A stretch of 64,000 nucleotides of DNA from Hymenobacter norwichensis DSM 15439 (GCF_000420705.1 NZ_ATVL01000010.1:434001-498000); one strand, 5' to 3'. Shown: positions 23,034 through 32,041, numbered from the stretch's first letter. Program-made: numbers and translations. Notes: generated by a model not told the origin, from the letters alone.

Positions 23034-25214
23034 ATGCGTGATGCCGGAATTCGTACCGCCCCCGCCAGGGCTGCTGCTGCGGCAGCAGCTTTGGAAACTG
23101 CCGCTTTGCAAGCTGCACCGCGCGGCCTGACGCGCATTGCGCTGATTGGCAACCCCAATTCCGGGAAAACTTCGCTGTTCAATCAACTCACAGGTCTCAA
23201 CCAGAAAGTTGGGAATTTCCCTGGCGTGACGGTGGACCGTAAGACTGGGGTCAGCCAGCTTACAGCGCAGCACCGCGCCGAAATCATCGATTTACCGGGT
23301 ACGTACTCGCTCTATCCGAAGAGCTTGGACGAGAAGGTGATAACCGACTTGCTCTACGATAAGACGTCGGGGCAGTACCCGGATTTTGTGGTGGTGACGG
23401 CCGATGCCAGCAACCTGCGCCGCAACTTGCTGCTGTTCACGCAGCTTGCCGATTTAGGTCTGCCACTGGTACTGGCTCTGAATATGATGGACGTGGCTGC
23501 CCAGCACGGCATCAACATCGATTTGAAGGCCTTACAGGAGGAGTTGGGTGTACCGGTTATTCCCATGAATGCCCGTAAAGGCATTGGGGTAGCCGCGCTG
23601 AAAATTGTAATGGCCCAGCAGCTCGATGCGCCTACCATACAGTTCTACGAGCCCGACGAAGTTCTTGTGCCAATGCTGCGGCAGATTCGGTACTATTTCA
23701 ACCTGCACAACGACTACTTAGCGCTACACTACGCGCACCAGTTTCGCCACATCAGCTTCCTGACCGCCGATGACCGGGCGTACGTGGGGGAGCTGGTGGC
23801 GAAGTACAACTTCGAGCCAACCCCGCGGCAGGCCCAGGAAACCATTGACCGATACGCCCGCATCAACGAGCTGTTACTGAACGTAGTATCGGTTACAAGG
23901 ACTGAAAAAGCCGAGCCGTATAGCAACCGCCTCGACCGGGTACTCACGCACAAAGTGTGGGGCTACCTGATTTTTGTGGCGGTGCTGTTTTTGCTATTCC
24001 AGGCAGTATTCTCTTGGGCCAGCTACCCGATGGAATTAATTGATACAGGTGTAGCCTGGATTAATGGCCTGATCCAAAGCAATTTCAGTGGCCCGCTTAT
24101 TAGTCTGCTGACGGAAGGCGTGCTTGCGGGTTTAGGTGGAGTGCTGATTTTTATTCCGCAGATTGCCTTGCTATTTGCCTTCATTGCGGTGCTCGAAGAA
24201 ACCGGCTACATGGCCCGGGTGACATTTATGATGGACCGCATCATGCGTAAGTTCGGGCTAAACGGCAAAAGCGTGGTGCCCCTGATTTCGGGCATGGCCT
24301 GCGCCGTGCCAGCTATTATGAGCGCGCGCACCATCGAGAACCGCAAGGATCGGATGATTACCATCTTCGTGACGCCACTGATGAGCTGCTCGGCCCGGAT
24401 TCCGGTGTACACGGTGCTCATTGGGCTGGTAGTACCCGACCAGCCGGTGCTGGGCATCTTCAACTTGCGCGGTGTGGCCCTGATGGGGCTGTATTTGCTA
24501 GGTTTCGTGTCGGCAGTGGGGTCGGCGTGGGCGCTGAAGCTGTTCATGAAAACCAAGGAGCGGAGCTACTTCATCATGGAGTTTCCGGTATACCGCTGGC
24601 CGCGCTGGAAAAACGTGGGCCTTACTATTGTGGAGAAGGTGAAAGCCTTTGTGTTTCAGGCTGGTAAGGTCATTATTGCTATATCGGTAATACTATGGGT
24701 GCTGGCTTCGTATGGGCCGAGCAACTCGCTGGAGCAAGCCGAACAGAGGGTGCGCGCTAACACCGCAACGCTAAATGCTGCCGAGGTGGAAACCCGAGTT
24801 GCTTCGGAAAAGCTGGAGGCCTCTTACGCTGGCCGCTTCGGGCATCTGATTGAGCCAGCCATCCGGCCGCTGGGGTTCGACTGGAAAATCGGGATTTCGC
24901 TGCTGACTTCGTTTGCGGCTCGGGAAGTGTTTGTGGGTACCATGAGCACCATCTACAGCGTGGGGCAGGATGCCAATGAGCTAACCGTGCAGCAGAAATT
25001 AGCCGCCGAAAAAGGTCCGGACGGGCAGCCTTTCTTCACACCCGCCCGCGCCGGCTCGTTGCTAGTGTTCTACGTATTTGCTATGCAGTGCATGAGCACC
25101 CTGGCCACCACCTACCGCGAAACCAAAGGTTGGACTTGGCCTATGCTGCAATTGGTATACATGACGGGCTTGGCTTACTTGGCTTCTCTACTGGTATATC
25201 AAGTATTGAGCTAA
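23034..25214 (+). CDS. feoB: FeoB, ferrous iron transport GTPase
   Basis: A 726-residue inner-membrane Fe(II) transporter. After an Ala-rich N-terminus, the GTPase domain has G1 GNPNSGKTS (39-47), G2 around the Thr of PGVTVDRKTG, G3 DLPGTYSLYP and a G4-like ALNMMDV. The C-terminal half has about eight to ten transmembrane helices with two Gate regions, including EETGYMARVTFMMDR and the PLMSCSARIPVY cysteine motif that lines the proposed ion path, and SFAAREVFVGTM. Length is typical. It ends 11 bases before the stop of the convergent methyltransferase, with no obvious hairpin between. Confidence 0.96.
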   Translation: MRDAGIRTAPARAAAAAAALETAALQAAPRGLTRIALIGNPNSGKTSLFNQLTGLNQKVGNFPGVTVDRKTGVSQLTAQHRAEIIDLPGTYSLYPKSLDEKVITDLLYDKTSGQYPDFVVVTADASNLRRNLLLFTQLADLGLPLVLALNMMDVAAQHGINIDLKALQEELGVPVIPMNARKGIGVAALKIVMAQQLDAPTIQFYEPDEVLVPMLRQIRYYFNLHNDYLALHYAHQFRHISFLTADDRAYVGELVAKYNFEPTPRQAQETIDRYARINELLLNVVSVTRTEKAEPYSNRLDRVLTHKVWGYLIFVAVLFLLFQAVFSWASYPMELIDTGVAWINGLIQSNFSGPLISLLTEGVLAGLGGVLIFIPQIALLFAFIAVLEETGYMARVTFMMDRIMRKFGLNGKSVVPLISGMACAVPAIMSARTIENRKDRMITIFVTPLMSCSARIPVYTVLIGLVVPDQPVLGIFNLRGVALMGLYLLGFVSAVGSAWALKLFMKTKERSYFIMEFPVYRWPRWKNVGLTIVEKVKAFVFQAGKVIIAISVILWVLASYGPSNSLEQAEQRVRANTATLNAAEVETRVASEKLEASYAGRFGHLIEPAIRPLGFDWKIGISLLTSFAAREVFVGTMSTIYSVGQDANELTVQQKLAAEKGPDGQPFFTPARAGSLLVFYVFAMQCMSTLATTYRETKGWTWPMLQLVYMTGLAYLASLLVYQVLS

Positions 25215-25225
25215 GCGGCTAAGCG

Positions 25226-25936
25226 CTATTTTCCAATCAGGAAAACCGCCGGTTGCTTATGAATTTCAGGTAAACCAGTTTTTTTCCAACCGGCTACGGT
25301 ATCGGTGCGAACGTACTCGTTGGGGGCGGTGAGGCTAGCTGCAATGCAGAGGCGCGTAGCGGAATGCAGTTGGCTTAGCAGATCCTCCAGCATCTGCATG
25401 TTGCGGTAGGGCGTCTCAATGAAAAGCTGGGTTTGGTGCTGTGCCAATGCCAACTTTTCCAGCTGCTTGATGGCTGCGGCCCGGCGGCTTCGTTCAATGG
25501 GTAAGTAGCCGTGGAAGGTGAAGCTTTGCCCGTTCATGCCCGAGGCCATCAAGGCCAGTAACAAACTGCTTGGCCCCACTAGCGGCACCACTTTTATGCC
25601 GAGCGTGTGAGCCGCTCGCGCCAGTTCTGCGCCTGGGTCGGCAATGCCGGGGCAACCCGCTTCCGAAATTACGCCTGCATCCTGCCCGGCCAGCACGGGT
25701 TTTAGAGCAGCTTGAATTTGGGCTTCAGTGCTGTCTTTGTCGATGACGCTGATACGCAACTCCTCAATTACCTGGGCCGGGGCCACACTTTTAATGAAGC
25801 GCCGGGCCGTACGGGCATTTTCCACCAGAAAGTAAGACAACGCTGCTACTTGGGTGCCAATCTGTGGCGGTAGCACCTGCGGGGCCGTATCGTCGGCGAG
25901 GATGGTAGGAATCAGGTAGAGGACGCCAGGCTGCAC
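25226..25936 (-). CDS. RsmI-like SAM-dependent methyltransferase (tetrapyrrole methylase fold)
   Basis: A 236-residue protein of the tetrapyrrole methylase fold, closest in character to RsmI, which 2'-O-methylates C1402 of 16S rRNA. Seen: N-terminal GVLYLIPTIL, the SAM-binding EAGCPGIADPGAELARAAH segment near residues 91-109, VVPLVGPSSLLLALMASG near 115-132 and IETPYRN near 174-180. It is shorter than E. coli RsmI and lacks an evident C-terminal extension; Bacteroidota often carry such a second short version, so the rRNA target is an inference. Start is GTG at 25936. Confidence 0.82.
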   Translation of the reverse strand: MQPGVLYLIPTILADDTAPQVLPPQIGTQVAALSYFLVENARTARRFIKSVAPAQVIEELRISVIDKDSTEAQIQAALKPVLAGQDAGVISEAGCPGIADPGAELARAAHTLGIKVVPLVGPSSLLLALMASGMNGQSFTFHGYLPIERSRRAAAIKQLEKLALAQHQTQLFIETPYRNMQMLEDLLSQLHSATRLCIAASLTAPNEYVRTDTVAGWKKTGLPEIHKQPAVFLIGK

Positions 25937-25992
25937 TAGAGGAGGGTTAGGTGATGATAGTAGCTAACAAAAAGCCGTTTCGTTACATCTTG

Positions 25993-26065
25993 TCATTCCG
26001 ACGCAGGGACAATCTGGGCAAAGTCGTTCAACAATATTACCCAGTTTCCTCCTGCACCGGAATGA
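25993..26065. repeat. Imperfect palindromic intergenic element (TCATTCCG... type)
   Basis: The left arm TCATTCCGACGCAGGGACAA (25993 on) pairs with the right arm ending at 26065 (plus-strand TTGCACCGGAATGA-like end), about 29 bp per arm with several mismatches. It lies in the 140-bp gap between the RsmI-like start and the end of the next minus-strand gene. It looks like a REP/MITE-type unit and not a terminator, as it lacks a T-run. Confidence 0.7.
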
Positions 26066-26076
26066 AAGGTTGGGGG

Positions 26077-26853
26077 CTAGCTTTTGGTGAAGGCATCGAC
26101 CAGCCCGAACACTTCATCCGGCTTCTCGGCATGGACCCAATGGCCAGCATCCACTATAGTTTCCACCTGGGAGTTAGGGAACAGCGCCGGAATGACGTGT
26201 AGTTTATCTTCGGTGGTGATGTAGTCGGACTGGCCTCCGCGGATGAACAGGGCAGGTTTCAGGAACGGCTCGGAGTTGTTGATTTCCGCCCCAATTTCGG
26301 CAATATGTTGGGTGAGAGCTGCCAGATTCTGCCGCCAGGCAAATGAGTTGTCGTCGAGGCGGTATAGGTTTTTTAGCAGGAACTGCCGCACGCCCGGCTG
26401 CCGGATGTGCTGGGCTAGCGCCTCATCGGCTTGCTGGCGGCTTTCCAGCGTGGTGAGGTCCACGGCATTCAAACCAGCCAGAATATTGTCTTGGTGAGTC
26501 ATGTCGGACAAGCCGGGGGCAATGTCCACTACGATGAGTTTGGCTAGCCGGTCGGGGTGGTCGAGGGCGAAGCGCATGGCTACTTTACCGCCCATGCTGT
26601 GGCCCATTAGCGTGGTATCGGGGCCAAGTTGCAGGCTCTCGAACAAGGCCAGCACGTCGTTGCTCATCAGCTCATACGTATGCTCGGGCGTCTGGAAAGA
26701 GCGCCCATGGTTACGCAAATCCGCGCTGATAACGCGGTGGCCGGTATCGGCCCAGCGGCGCGCCAAAGTCTGCCAGTTGTCGAGGGTGCCAAAAAGGCCG
26801 TGCAGAATAACCAGAGGGGCACCCTGGCCTATTTCGCGGTGGTGTAGCAGCAT
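26077..26853 (-). CDS. Alpha/beta-fold hydrolase (YbfF-like esterase)
   Basis: A 258-residue alpha/beta hydrolase. Oxyanion-hole segment VILHGLFGTLDNW near residues 14-26, ADLRNHGRS near 44-52, nucleophile Ser86 in GHSMGG, an acidic residue in IRGGQSDYI and the catalytic His in DAGHWVHAEKP near residue 240. This set matches the YbfF/abhydrolase-11 esterases; the natural substrate is unknown. The start at 26853 (MLLHHREIG) is used because 15 upstream codons add a hydrophobic tail not seen in relatives. It ends the minus-strand run that begins at pdxJ. Confidence 0.88.
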   Translation of the reverse strand: MLLHHREIGQGAPLVILHGLFGTLDNWQTLARRWADTGHRVISADLRNHGRSFQTPEHTYELMSNDVLALFESLQLGPDTTLMGHSMGGKVAMRFALDHPDRLAKLIVVDIAPGLSDMTHQDNILAGLNAVDLTTLESRQQADEALAQHIRQPGVRQFLLKNLYRLDDNSFAWRQNLAALTQHIAEIGAEINNSEPFLKPALFIRGGQSDYITTEDKLHVIPALFPNSQVETIVDAGHWVHAEKPDEVFGLVDAFTKS

Positions 26854-26913
26854 AGGTAGAAGCAGAAAGAGCGGGCAAAGGTCGGGACTGGCGGGCATAT
26901 CTGCCGCGGCGGC

Positions 26914-27543
26914 CTAAGCTGTGAGGTGAGTAGGTCGGCTGGGGTTGGATTGAATGGTGCAGAAAAGCCGCTGCTGTTGCTCCAAATGGGTGTTTCGTAA
27001 GAATTCAGCTAGCCCGGTTAGCTTCATCAACAAGCAGGTGATGGTGATGCTTTGTCCATTGCGCAGCTGCAGTTGCACGTACTCGTAGTTGCTCCAAAAC
27101 AAGCGCCGTGACGAGCAGCGGACGTACAGCACCCGTTGAATATCGGCGCGGCTAAACGGTTGGCGCAGCCCGTCCTCGTACACTTCCAGTAGGTTCTGCT
27201 TGGGCTCGAATACTACTTCAGTGGCATGGTTGTGCAAGTAATAGTGTGCATGCAGCAGGAAGGCTGGCAGTGCAAAGCCTACTATCAGTCCCGAAAACAG
27301 CAGCAGTAGCACCAATTCGTAAGTAGACAACTCGCCGGCAAAGAAAAACGACGCCAGAAAAGGTAAGCCCACGCTCAAACACAGCAACGGCCAAAACAGC
27401 AAGGCCACCTGTCGCTGAAACGTAACCCGGTGGGCCCGCTGCCGCTTACCAAACAAGCCGGTAATCAGCCGCAAGCCCACAATCAGGGCCACAATAACGC
27501 CTCCAACCTCCAGCAGCGGCCGTAACAGAGAAACCGTTTTCAC
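26914..27543 (-). CDS. Hypothetical membrane protein with C-terminal PH-like domain
   Basis: A 209-residue protein I cannot name. Three or four hydrophobic segments: residues about 10-30 (VGGVIVALIVGLRLITGLFG), 47-68, and 77-99. The soluble C-terminal half is strand-rich (ATEVVFEPKQNLLEVYEDG, then VLYVRCSSRRLFW, then YEYVQLQLRNGQSITITCLL) and resembles a bacterial PH-like module, which is my inference from the strand pattern. It begins 3 bases after the selD stop and is thus surely co-transcribed with it, but a role in selenium metabolism is not established. Confidence 0.7.
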   Translation of the reverse strand: MKTVSLLRPLLEVGGVIVALIVGLRLITGLFGKRQRAHRVTFQRQVALLFWPLLCLSVGLPFLASFFFAGELSTYELVLLLLFSGLIVGFALPAFLLHAHYYLHNHATEVVFEPKQNLLEVYEDGLRQPFSRADIQRVLYVRCSSRRLFWSNYEYVQLQLRNGQSITITCLLMKLTGLAEFLRNTHLEQQQRLFCTIQSNPSRPTHLTA

Positions 27544-27546
27544 CGC

Positions 27547-28602
27547 CTAACGAACCTGAATCCAAGCTTCGCCGGGCTGGTGAGCGCGCAGGGTACCGAA
27601 TGGCTGCAACGCTAGCCCATACTGCTCGAACACCGCCTGCACCTCGGCCCGGCCCGCAGGTTCTACGCATACCAGCAAGCCACCTGAGGTTTGCGGGTCG
27701 CAGAGCCAGGCGCGCTGCTCGTCGGTGACGGTGCCAATTTTGTGACCGTAAGAATCCCAGTTGCGTACGGTGCCGCCCGGAATGGCGCCTTGGGCACGGT
27801 ATAGCTCGGCTTCTGGGATAAGCGGAACAGCGCTGAACTCCACTTCGGCGGTGAGGTTGCTGCCTTCGCACACTTCGGAAAGGTGACCCAGCAGCCCGAA
27901 ACCGGTTACGTCGGTCATGGCGCGCACAGCGGTTAGCTGGCCCAGGTCGAAACCGATGCGGTTGAGTTGCATCATGCTTTGCGGCGCAATCTGCTCGTCT
28001 TCGGGGCGCAAAATACCGCGCTTTTGGGCGGTAGTCAGCATGCCCACGCCGAGCGGCTTGGTTAGATACAGTTCGCAGCCGGCGGTGGCAGTGTCGTTTT
28101 GCTTGAGGTTTTTGATATCGAGCATGCCCGTTACGGCCAGACCGAAAATGGGCTCGGGCGAGTCGATGCTGTGGCCACCAGCCAGCGGAATACCAGCTTC
28201 GGCGCAGATACTGCGGCTGCCTTCTATTACGCGGCGGGCCACCTCGGGGGCCAGCTTATCAATAGGCCAGCCCAGCACGGCAATAGCCATAACGGGCCGC
28301 CCGCCCATGGCATACACGTCGGAAATGGCGTTGGCTGAGGCAATGCGTCCGAAGTCGTAGGCGTCATCCACGATGGGCATGAAAAAGTCGGTGGTGCTGA
28401 TGAGGGCCTGCCCGTTGCCTATATCGTACACGGCCGCGTCGTCGCGGGAGGAGTTGCCCACCAGCAACTTGTCATCGTAGGGCTGTGGGATGCTGGTGTG
28501 CAGAATCTGGTCGAGCACCTTGGGCGCGATTTTGCAGCCGCAGCCGGCTCCGTGGCTGTATTGCGTGAGGCGAACTTGGTCGGTGGTTTCGAGAGAGGTC
28601 AT
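27547..28602 (-). CDS. selD: Selenide, water dikinase (selenophosphate synthetase)
   Basis: A 351-residue SelD. It makes selenophosphate from selenide and ATP, the selenium donor for selenocysteine and for 2-selenouridine in tRNA. The N-terminal GAGCGCK (18-24) holds the catalytic Cys21 and Lys24, with Cys in place of the selenocysteine found in some homologues. Other landmarks are the ATP/Mg site SRDDAAVYD near 52-60, STTDFFMPIVDD near 69-80, the SANAISDVYAMGG helix, LAGGHSIDSPEPIFGLAVTG and the DPQTSGGLL motif near the end. mnmH lies two genes upstream in the same operon, so the local use is tRNA modification. Confidence 0.95.
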   Translation of the reverse strand: MTSLETTDQVRLTQYSHGAGCGCKIAPKVLDQILHTSIPQPYDDKLLVGNSSRDDAAVYDIGNGQALISTTDFFMPIVDDAYDFGRIASANAISDVYAMGGRPVMAIAVLGWPIDKLAPEVARRVIEGSRSICAEAGIPLAGGHSIDSPEPIFGLAVTGMLDIKNLKQNDTATAGCELYLTKPLGVGMLTTAQKRGILRPEDEQIAPQSMMQLNRIGFDLGQLTAVRAMTDVTGFGLLGHLSEVCEGSNLTAEVEFSAVPLIPEAELYRAQGAIPGGTVRNWDSYGHKIGTVTDEQRAWLCDPQTSGGLLVCVEPAGRAEVQAVFEQYGLALQPFGTLRAHQPGEAWIQVR

Positions 28603-28635
28603 CAGATTAGAATAGAAGTGCGAAAAATAGGCTGT

Positions 28636-29025
28636 CTACAGCTCCCACGGCGCATGCTGCAACACCACTCGGTAGCCATCGGGGTCTTCAAACGTAACGC
28701 CCGCTTGGTCCCAATACGGGTTGTACGACGGGACTGGTGCAAGGCCAGCAGTTTGCATGCGTTGCACTGCCGCCTGCCATTCAGTTGCATCGGGTAAGTA
28801 AAACACCAGCAGGTTGTCGGCAGTGGGGGCGCGGCCTACTGTATGGCCAGGTTGGTGCGTGAATTCGAGGTGATACGGCGCATGTGGGTGGCCCAGCATG
28901 ATGCCGTCGAAGCCGTTGTGGGCCACGAACGAAGCTAACTCCACCAAACCCAACCCATCACGGTAGAAGTGCAACACTGCCGCTAGTTGGTCGGTAGGGC
29001 GGGCTACGCGCAGCTTAGGCAGCAT
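28636..29025 (-). CDS. VOC-family (glyoxalase/bleomycin-resistance fold) protein
   Basis: A 129-residue vicinal-oxygen-chelate protein: start LRVARPTDQLAAVLHFYRDG, central HLEFTHQPG with a possible metal His, and the C-terminal WDQAGVTFEDPDGYRVVLQH segment with the typical EDPDG(Y/F)RV turn. Such proteins include lactoylglutathione lyases and dioxygenases; the reaction here is unknown. ATG 29025 fits relatives better than ATG 29034; either start overlaps the mnmH stop by about 11-20 bases, so it is translated from the same mRNA as mnmH and selD. Confidence 0.82.
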   Translation of the reverse strand: MLPKLRVARPTDQLAAVLHFYRDGLGLVELASFVAHNGFDGIMLGHPHAPYHLEFTHQPGHTVGRAPTADNLLVFYLPDATEWQAAVQRMQTAGLAPVPSYNPYWDQAGVTFEDPDGYRVVLQHAPWEL

Positions 29026-30070
29026 GTGGGGCATCTGAAATCAACTCGGAAAACAGCTTGGCTTCGCGAGCGGCACGCAGCACCAACTCGGCATTTACGG
29101 CGGCGTCGCAGGTATCGGAAGGCACCCGAATGGCGCGGCGCCCTTCCAGCCCGTGGCTGTAAGTTTTGTCGTAGTAGTCGAGCACGAGGCTGACCATTTT
29201 CTCCATGTCGTCTTCGGCAATGGCCGCTAGTGCCTCCTTGGTAGCCAGCCCGCCCAGCCGCTTCCGAATACGCAGGATGGACGTAGCCAAGGCGCCGGCA
29301 TCTTCGCGGCCATATTCGGCGGCCAGTTTGCGTACGCGCACTTCCCGCGGAATTTCCAGCACCACCAAGGGCGCGCTGCTCATCTGCTCGAAAAACGGCG
29401 TAGGAATATGGATACCGCCAATAGTGCGGCTCTCATCTTCCACCCACACGGGGCGGGCTGCTGGCAATTGCCCCAGCGCCGCCGCCAAGTTGTTCTCAAA
29501 CTGCTCCTGGGTAGGCTGCGGTGGCAACCCGATGCTACCGAACGCCGAGCCCTTATGGTGCGCCAATCCTTCCAAGTCGAGTAGCGGCTCTTGGCGCCGG
29601 GCCAACTCATGCAGCACGTCGGTTTTGCCGGAGCCCGTGAGGCCACCGAGCACCAGCAGGGGCCGAGGCTCGGCAAATTGCGCTAGTGCCCAATGCCGGT
29701 AGTCTTTGTAGCCCTTGTTGAGGAGGTGTACCTGGAAGCCCGCCAATTCCAACAGCCATTGCACCGTGCCGCTGCGCATGCCGCCGCGCCAGCAGTGCAG
29801 GCGTACTTCCTTGCCCGGAGCCAACTTGCTCGCCGCCCGTACCATTTCACTCATCTTCGGCCCGAACAAATCTAGCCCCAGTAGCACTGCTTTGTGCTGG
29901 CTAACCTGCTTGTAAGTGGTGCCGATACGGGCCCGCTCCTCATCCGTGAACAGCGGCAAGCTCAGCGCCCCCGGAATGTGGCCTTGCGCGTACTCAATTG
30001 GGGCACGCACATCCAAAATAGGAGCGTTTTCGGGGCCTTGCAGAAAGTCGGGGAGGGAGATGCGCGGCAT
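29015..30070 (-). CDS. mnmH: tRNA 2-selenouridine synthase
   Basis: A 351-residue MnmH (SelU/YbbB). It replaces sulfur by selenium at the wobble 2-thiouridine of tRNAs for Lys, Glu and Gln, using selenophosphate from SelD. An N-terminal rhodanese domain carries the catalytic Cys93 in HCWRGGMRSG; a P-loop domain follows with GLTGSGKT at 143-150 and a later EDESRTIGGIHIP segment (about 216-228). Both halves are intact. It is the second gene of the minus-strand run after pdxJ and overlaps the VOC gene. Confidence 0.96.
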   Translation of the reverse strand: MPRISLPDFLQGPENAPILDVRAPIEYAQGHIPGALSLPLFTDEERARIGTTYKQVSQHKAVLLGLDLFGPKMSEMVRAASKLAPGKEVRLHCWRGGMRSGTVQWLLELAGFQVHLLNKGYKDYRHWALAQFAEPRPLLVLGGLTGSGKTDVLHELARRQEPLLDLEGLAHHKGSAFGSIGLPPQPTQEQFENNLAAALGQLPAARPVWVEDESRTIGGIHIPTPFFEQMSSAPLVVLEIPREVRVRKLAAEYGREDAGALATSILRIRKRLGGLATKEALAAIAEDDMEKMVSLVLDYYDKTYSHGLEGRRAIRVPSDTCDAAVNAELVLRAAREAKLFSELISDAPHAA

Positions 30071-30166
30071 GTAGCGTGTGAAGTTGCGAAGGGTGAAATA
30101 GTATTAGTTGGAATCCAAAGAAGTAGAACATTGGCTCGCAAGTTCACCCCCTCACTACTTCACCAG

Positions 30167-30880
30167 TTATTGCAGCTGCCGACGATAGAGCTGGATCGTA
30201 TTCTCCAGGCCCAGGTACAGCGCGTCGCAGACCAAGGCGTGCCCAATGCTGACTTCGGCTAGGCCTGGGAGGTTCTGGTGCAGATACGCCAAGTTCTCCA
30301 GGTCGAGGTCGTGGCCGGCGTTGATGCCAAGGCCGAGCTGCTGGGCTAGGATAGCCGCGGTGCGGTAGGGGAGGGCGGCTGCCTCCCGGTCGTGGGGATA
30401 CTGGCGGGCGTAGGCTTCGGTGTAGAACTCAATTCGGTCGGTGCCGGTACCTACGGCGGCCTTCACCATCTCCAAATCGGGGTCGAGGAAGATACTCACC
30501 CGACAGCCCAACGACTTCAGTTCCTGCACCACGCCCATCAGATACAACTGGTGCTCCACGGTGTCCCAGCCGGCATTCGAGGTAATGGCGTCGGGGGCAT
30601 CGGGTACCAGCGTTACTTGCTCGGGCCGCACTTCGCGCACCAGGTTCAGAAAATCGGGGGTGGGGTTGCCTTCGATGTTCAGCTCCGTTGTGACGATGGG
30701 TTTCAAGTCGCGCACATCTTGGTAGCGGATGTGGCGCTCATCGGGCCGCGGGTGCACCGTAATGCCCTGGGCGCCAAACCGCTCACAGTCGCGCGCTACT
30801 TGCAGCAAGTCGGGGCGATTGTGGCCGCGTGCATTCCGTAGGGTGGCTATTTTATTTATGTTTACGCTAAGCTTGGTCAT
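30167..30880 (-). CDS. pdxJ: Pyridoxine 5'-phosphate synthase
   Basis: A 237-residue PdxJ, which condenses 1-deoxy-D-xylulose 5-phosphate with 3-amino-2-oxopropyl phosphate to pyridoxine 5'-phosphate in the DXP-dependent vitamin B6 route. Motifs: KLSVNINKIATLRNARG near residues 3-19, GITVHPRPDERHIR near 39-52, TELNIEGNP near 64-72 and INAGHDLDLENL near 200-211. ATG 30880 was chosen because the 14 codons upstream do not match the family's N-terminus and a -7 element lies 39 bases upstream. It is first in the minus-strand run leading to mnmH and selD; the 96-base gap means co-transcription is likely but not certain. Confidence 0.95.
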   Translation of the reverse strand: MTKLSVNINKIATLRNARGHNRPDLLQVARDCERFGAQGITVHPRPDERHIRYQDVRDLKPIVTTELNIEGNPTPDFLNLVREVRPEQVTLVPDAPDAITSNAGWDTVEHQLYLMGVVQELKSLGCRVSIFLDPDLEMVKAAVGTGTDRIEFYTEAYARQYPHDREAAALPYRTAAILAQQLGLGINAGHDLDLENLAYLHQNLPGLAEVSIGHALVCDALYLGLENTIQLYRRQLQ

Positions 30881-30919
30881 CTCTAAGTTAGTTCGTCCTG
30901 GCGGTTCTCGGTAAGGAGC

Positions 30920-30927
30920 CAAAGATA
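30920..30927 (-). promoter_or_regulatory. -7 element (TATCTTTG) for pdxJ
   Basis: TATCTTTG on the minus strand matches TAnnTTTG, 39 bases upstream of the pdxJ ATG. No exact TTTG 19-21 bp upstream. If real, it is the candidate promoter for the pdxJ-mnmH-VOC-selD run. Confidence 0.55.
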
Positions 30928-30966
30928 CAACTACAAGCTAGGCTCCCTGTTTTCTTCGCTGCTCTC

Positions 30967-32013
30967 ATGGCTCTTCCAATAGCTTCCCGTCTTCGCCCTA
31001 TACTACTGTTTTGCGTTCTGGTTGTGCTGGTGCTCGGAATCGAGTACCTGATTATCCAGCGGCCCGATTTCAGTGCTCGGCCGGCGCTATCGGCAGCGGT
31101 TACCTTCGACTTGCTGGTATGGCCGCCCGTGTTATTCTACGCTTTTATCGTGCGCCGCTACCGGTTGCCTCTCACATCGGTAGGAGCAGTTTTTGCGGCT
31201 ATGTTAGCGTTGGGCTTCTATCTGATTCCGGTGGCGCAGCAGCAATATTTGCGTGGTGCCAAGCACGTGCTACCGCTGTTGGAAGCTGCTACCCTCTTAC
31301 TGCTGCTATTGAACATCCGTCGGCTGCGGCTAGCTTATCTTGCTGCTCAACCTACTACCCCGGACATCACCGCTAACTTTTCGGCGGCTTTTGTTGCCGT
31401 TTTCAATCGGCCGATGGAGGCGCTGGTATTCGAGGCTAGCTTGTGGTATCATGCTTTCTTGAGCTGGAAAAGCATGCCCCGACAACTGGTTGGACAGCAA
31501 GCCTTCAGCGGGCATAAGCAATCCGGATTTGTGGCGTTGCTGCTTGCTTTTGCTGCTTTGTCGGTAGTGGAAACGGTAGCTGTCCATTTCCTATTGGTGC
31601 GCTGGAGCACCGGGGTAGCATGGGTTGCACTACTCTTGAACTTGTACACGGTGGTCGGCTTGATCGGGCACATGCGGGCCGTGTTGCTTTGTCCACCTGT
31701 GGTGCTTACGGTTTCCGGGCAACTGTTGCTGCGCGCTGGGTTGGTGTGGCGGATGGTGGCTCCGGTTGCTAGCCTAACAGCAGTGCAATGTGTTGCCGAT
31801 GCGCCGCCCGCTACTGCCGGCCTCTTAAACCTAGCTAAGCCGTTGCTGACGCCTCCTAACCTCTTGCTGACATTCGTTGCAGCAATGCCAGTAGCGGGCC
31901 CCTACGGATTACAGCGCAAAGCGCAGCAAGTGGCAGTGTATGTTGACAACCCTGCTTCCTGTTACGCTACGCTGATAAAGGCGGCACCCAATGCATCGGG
32001 CAAAAACCCGTAA
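30967..32013 (+). CDS. Hypothetical polytopic membrane protein
   Basis: A 348-residue protein I do not recognise. Hydrophobic helices are at about 11-31, 45-62, 72-90, 101-117, 185-208 and 214-236, with a further hydrophobic stretch near 300-315. Between helices 4 and 5 lies a soluble segment with FNRPMEALVFEASLWYHAF (about 147-165). No catalytic motif stands out. Divergent from pdxJ with an 86-base gap and followed by yqeY after 28 bases, so it may be read with yqeY. Confidence 0.72.
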   Translation: MALPIASRLRPILLFCVLVVLVLGIEYLIIQRPDFSARPALSAAVTFDLLVWPPVLFYAFIVRRYRLPLTSVGAVFAAMLALGFYLIPVAQQQYLRGAKHVLPLLEAATLLLLLLNIRRLRLAYLAAQPTTPDITANFSAAFVAVFNRPMEALVFEASLWYHAFLSWKSMPRQLVGQQAFSGHKQSGFVALLLAFAALSVVETVAVHFLLVRWSTGVAWVALLLNLYTVVGLIGHMRAVLLCPPVVLTVSGQLLLRAGLVWRMVAPVASLTAVQCVADAPPATAGLLNLAKPLLTPPNLLLTFVAAMPVAGPYGLQRKAQQVAVYVDNPASCYATLIKAAPNASGKNP

Positions 32014-32041
32014 TCTTGCAGCTTCATTTCCTCCCTGACTT

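Noticed and set aside
25951..26202. 83-codon plus-strand frame crossing the palindrome at 25993
   Set aside because: Arises from repeat sequence and the antisense of the hydrolase gene.
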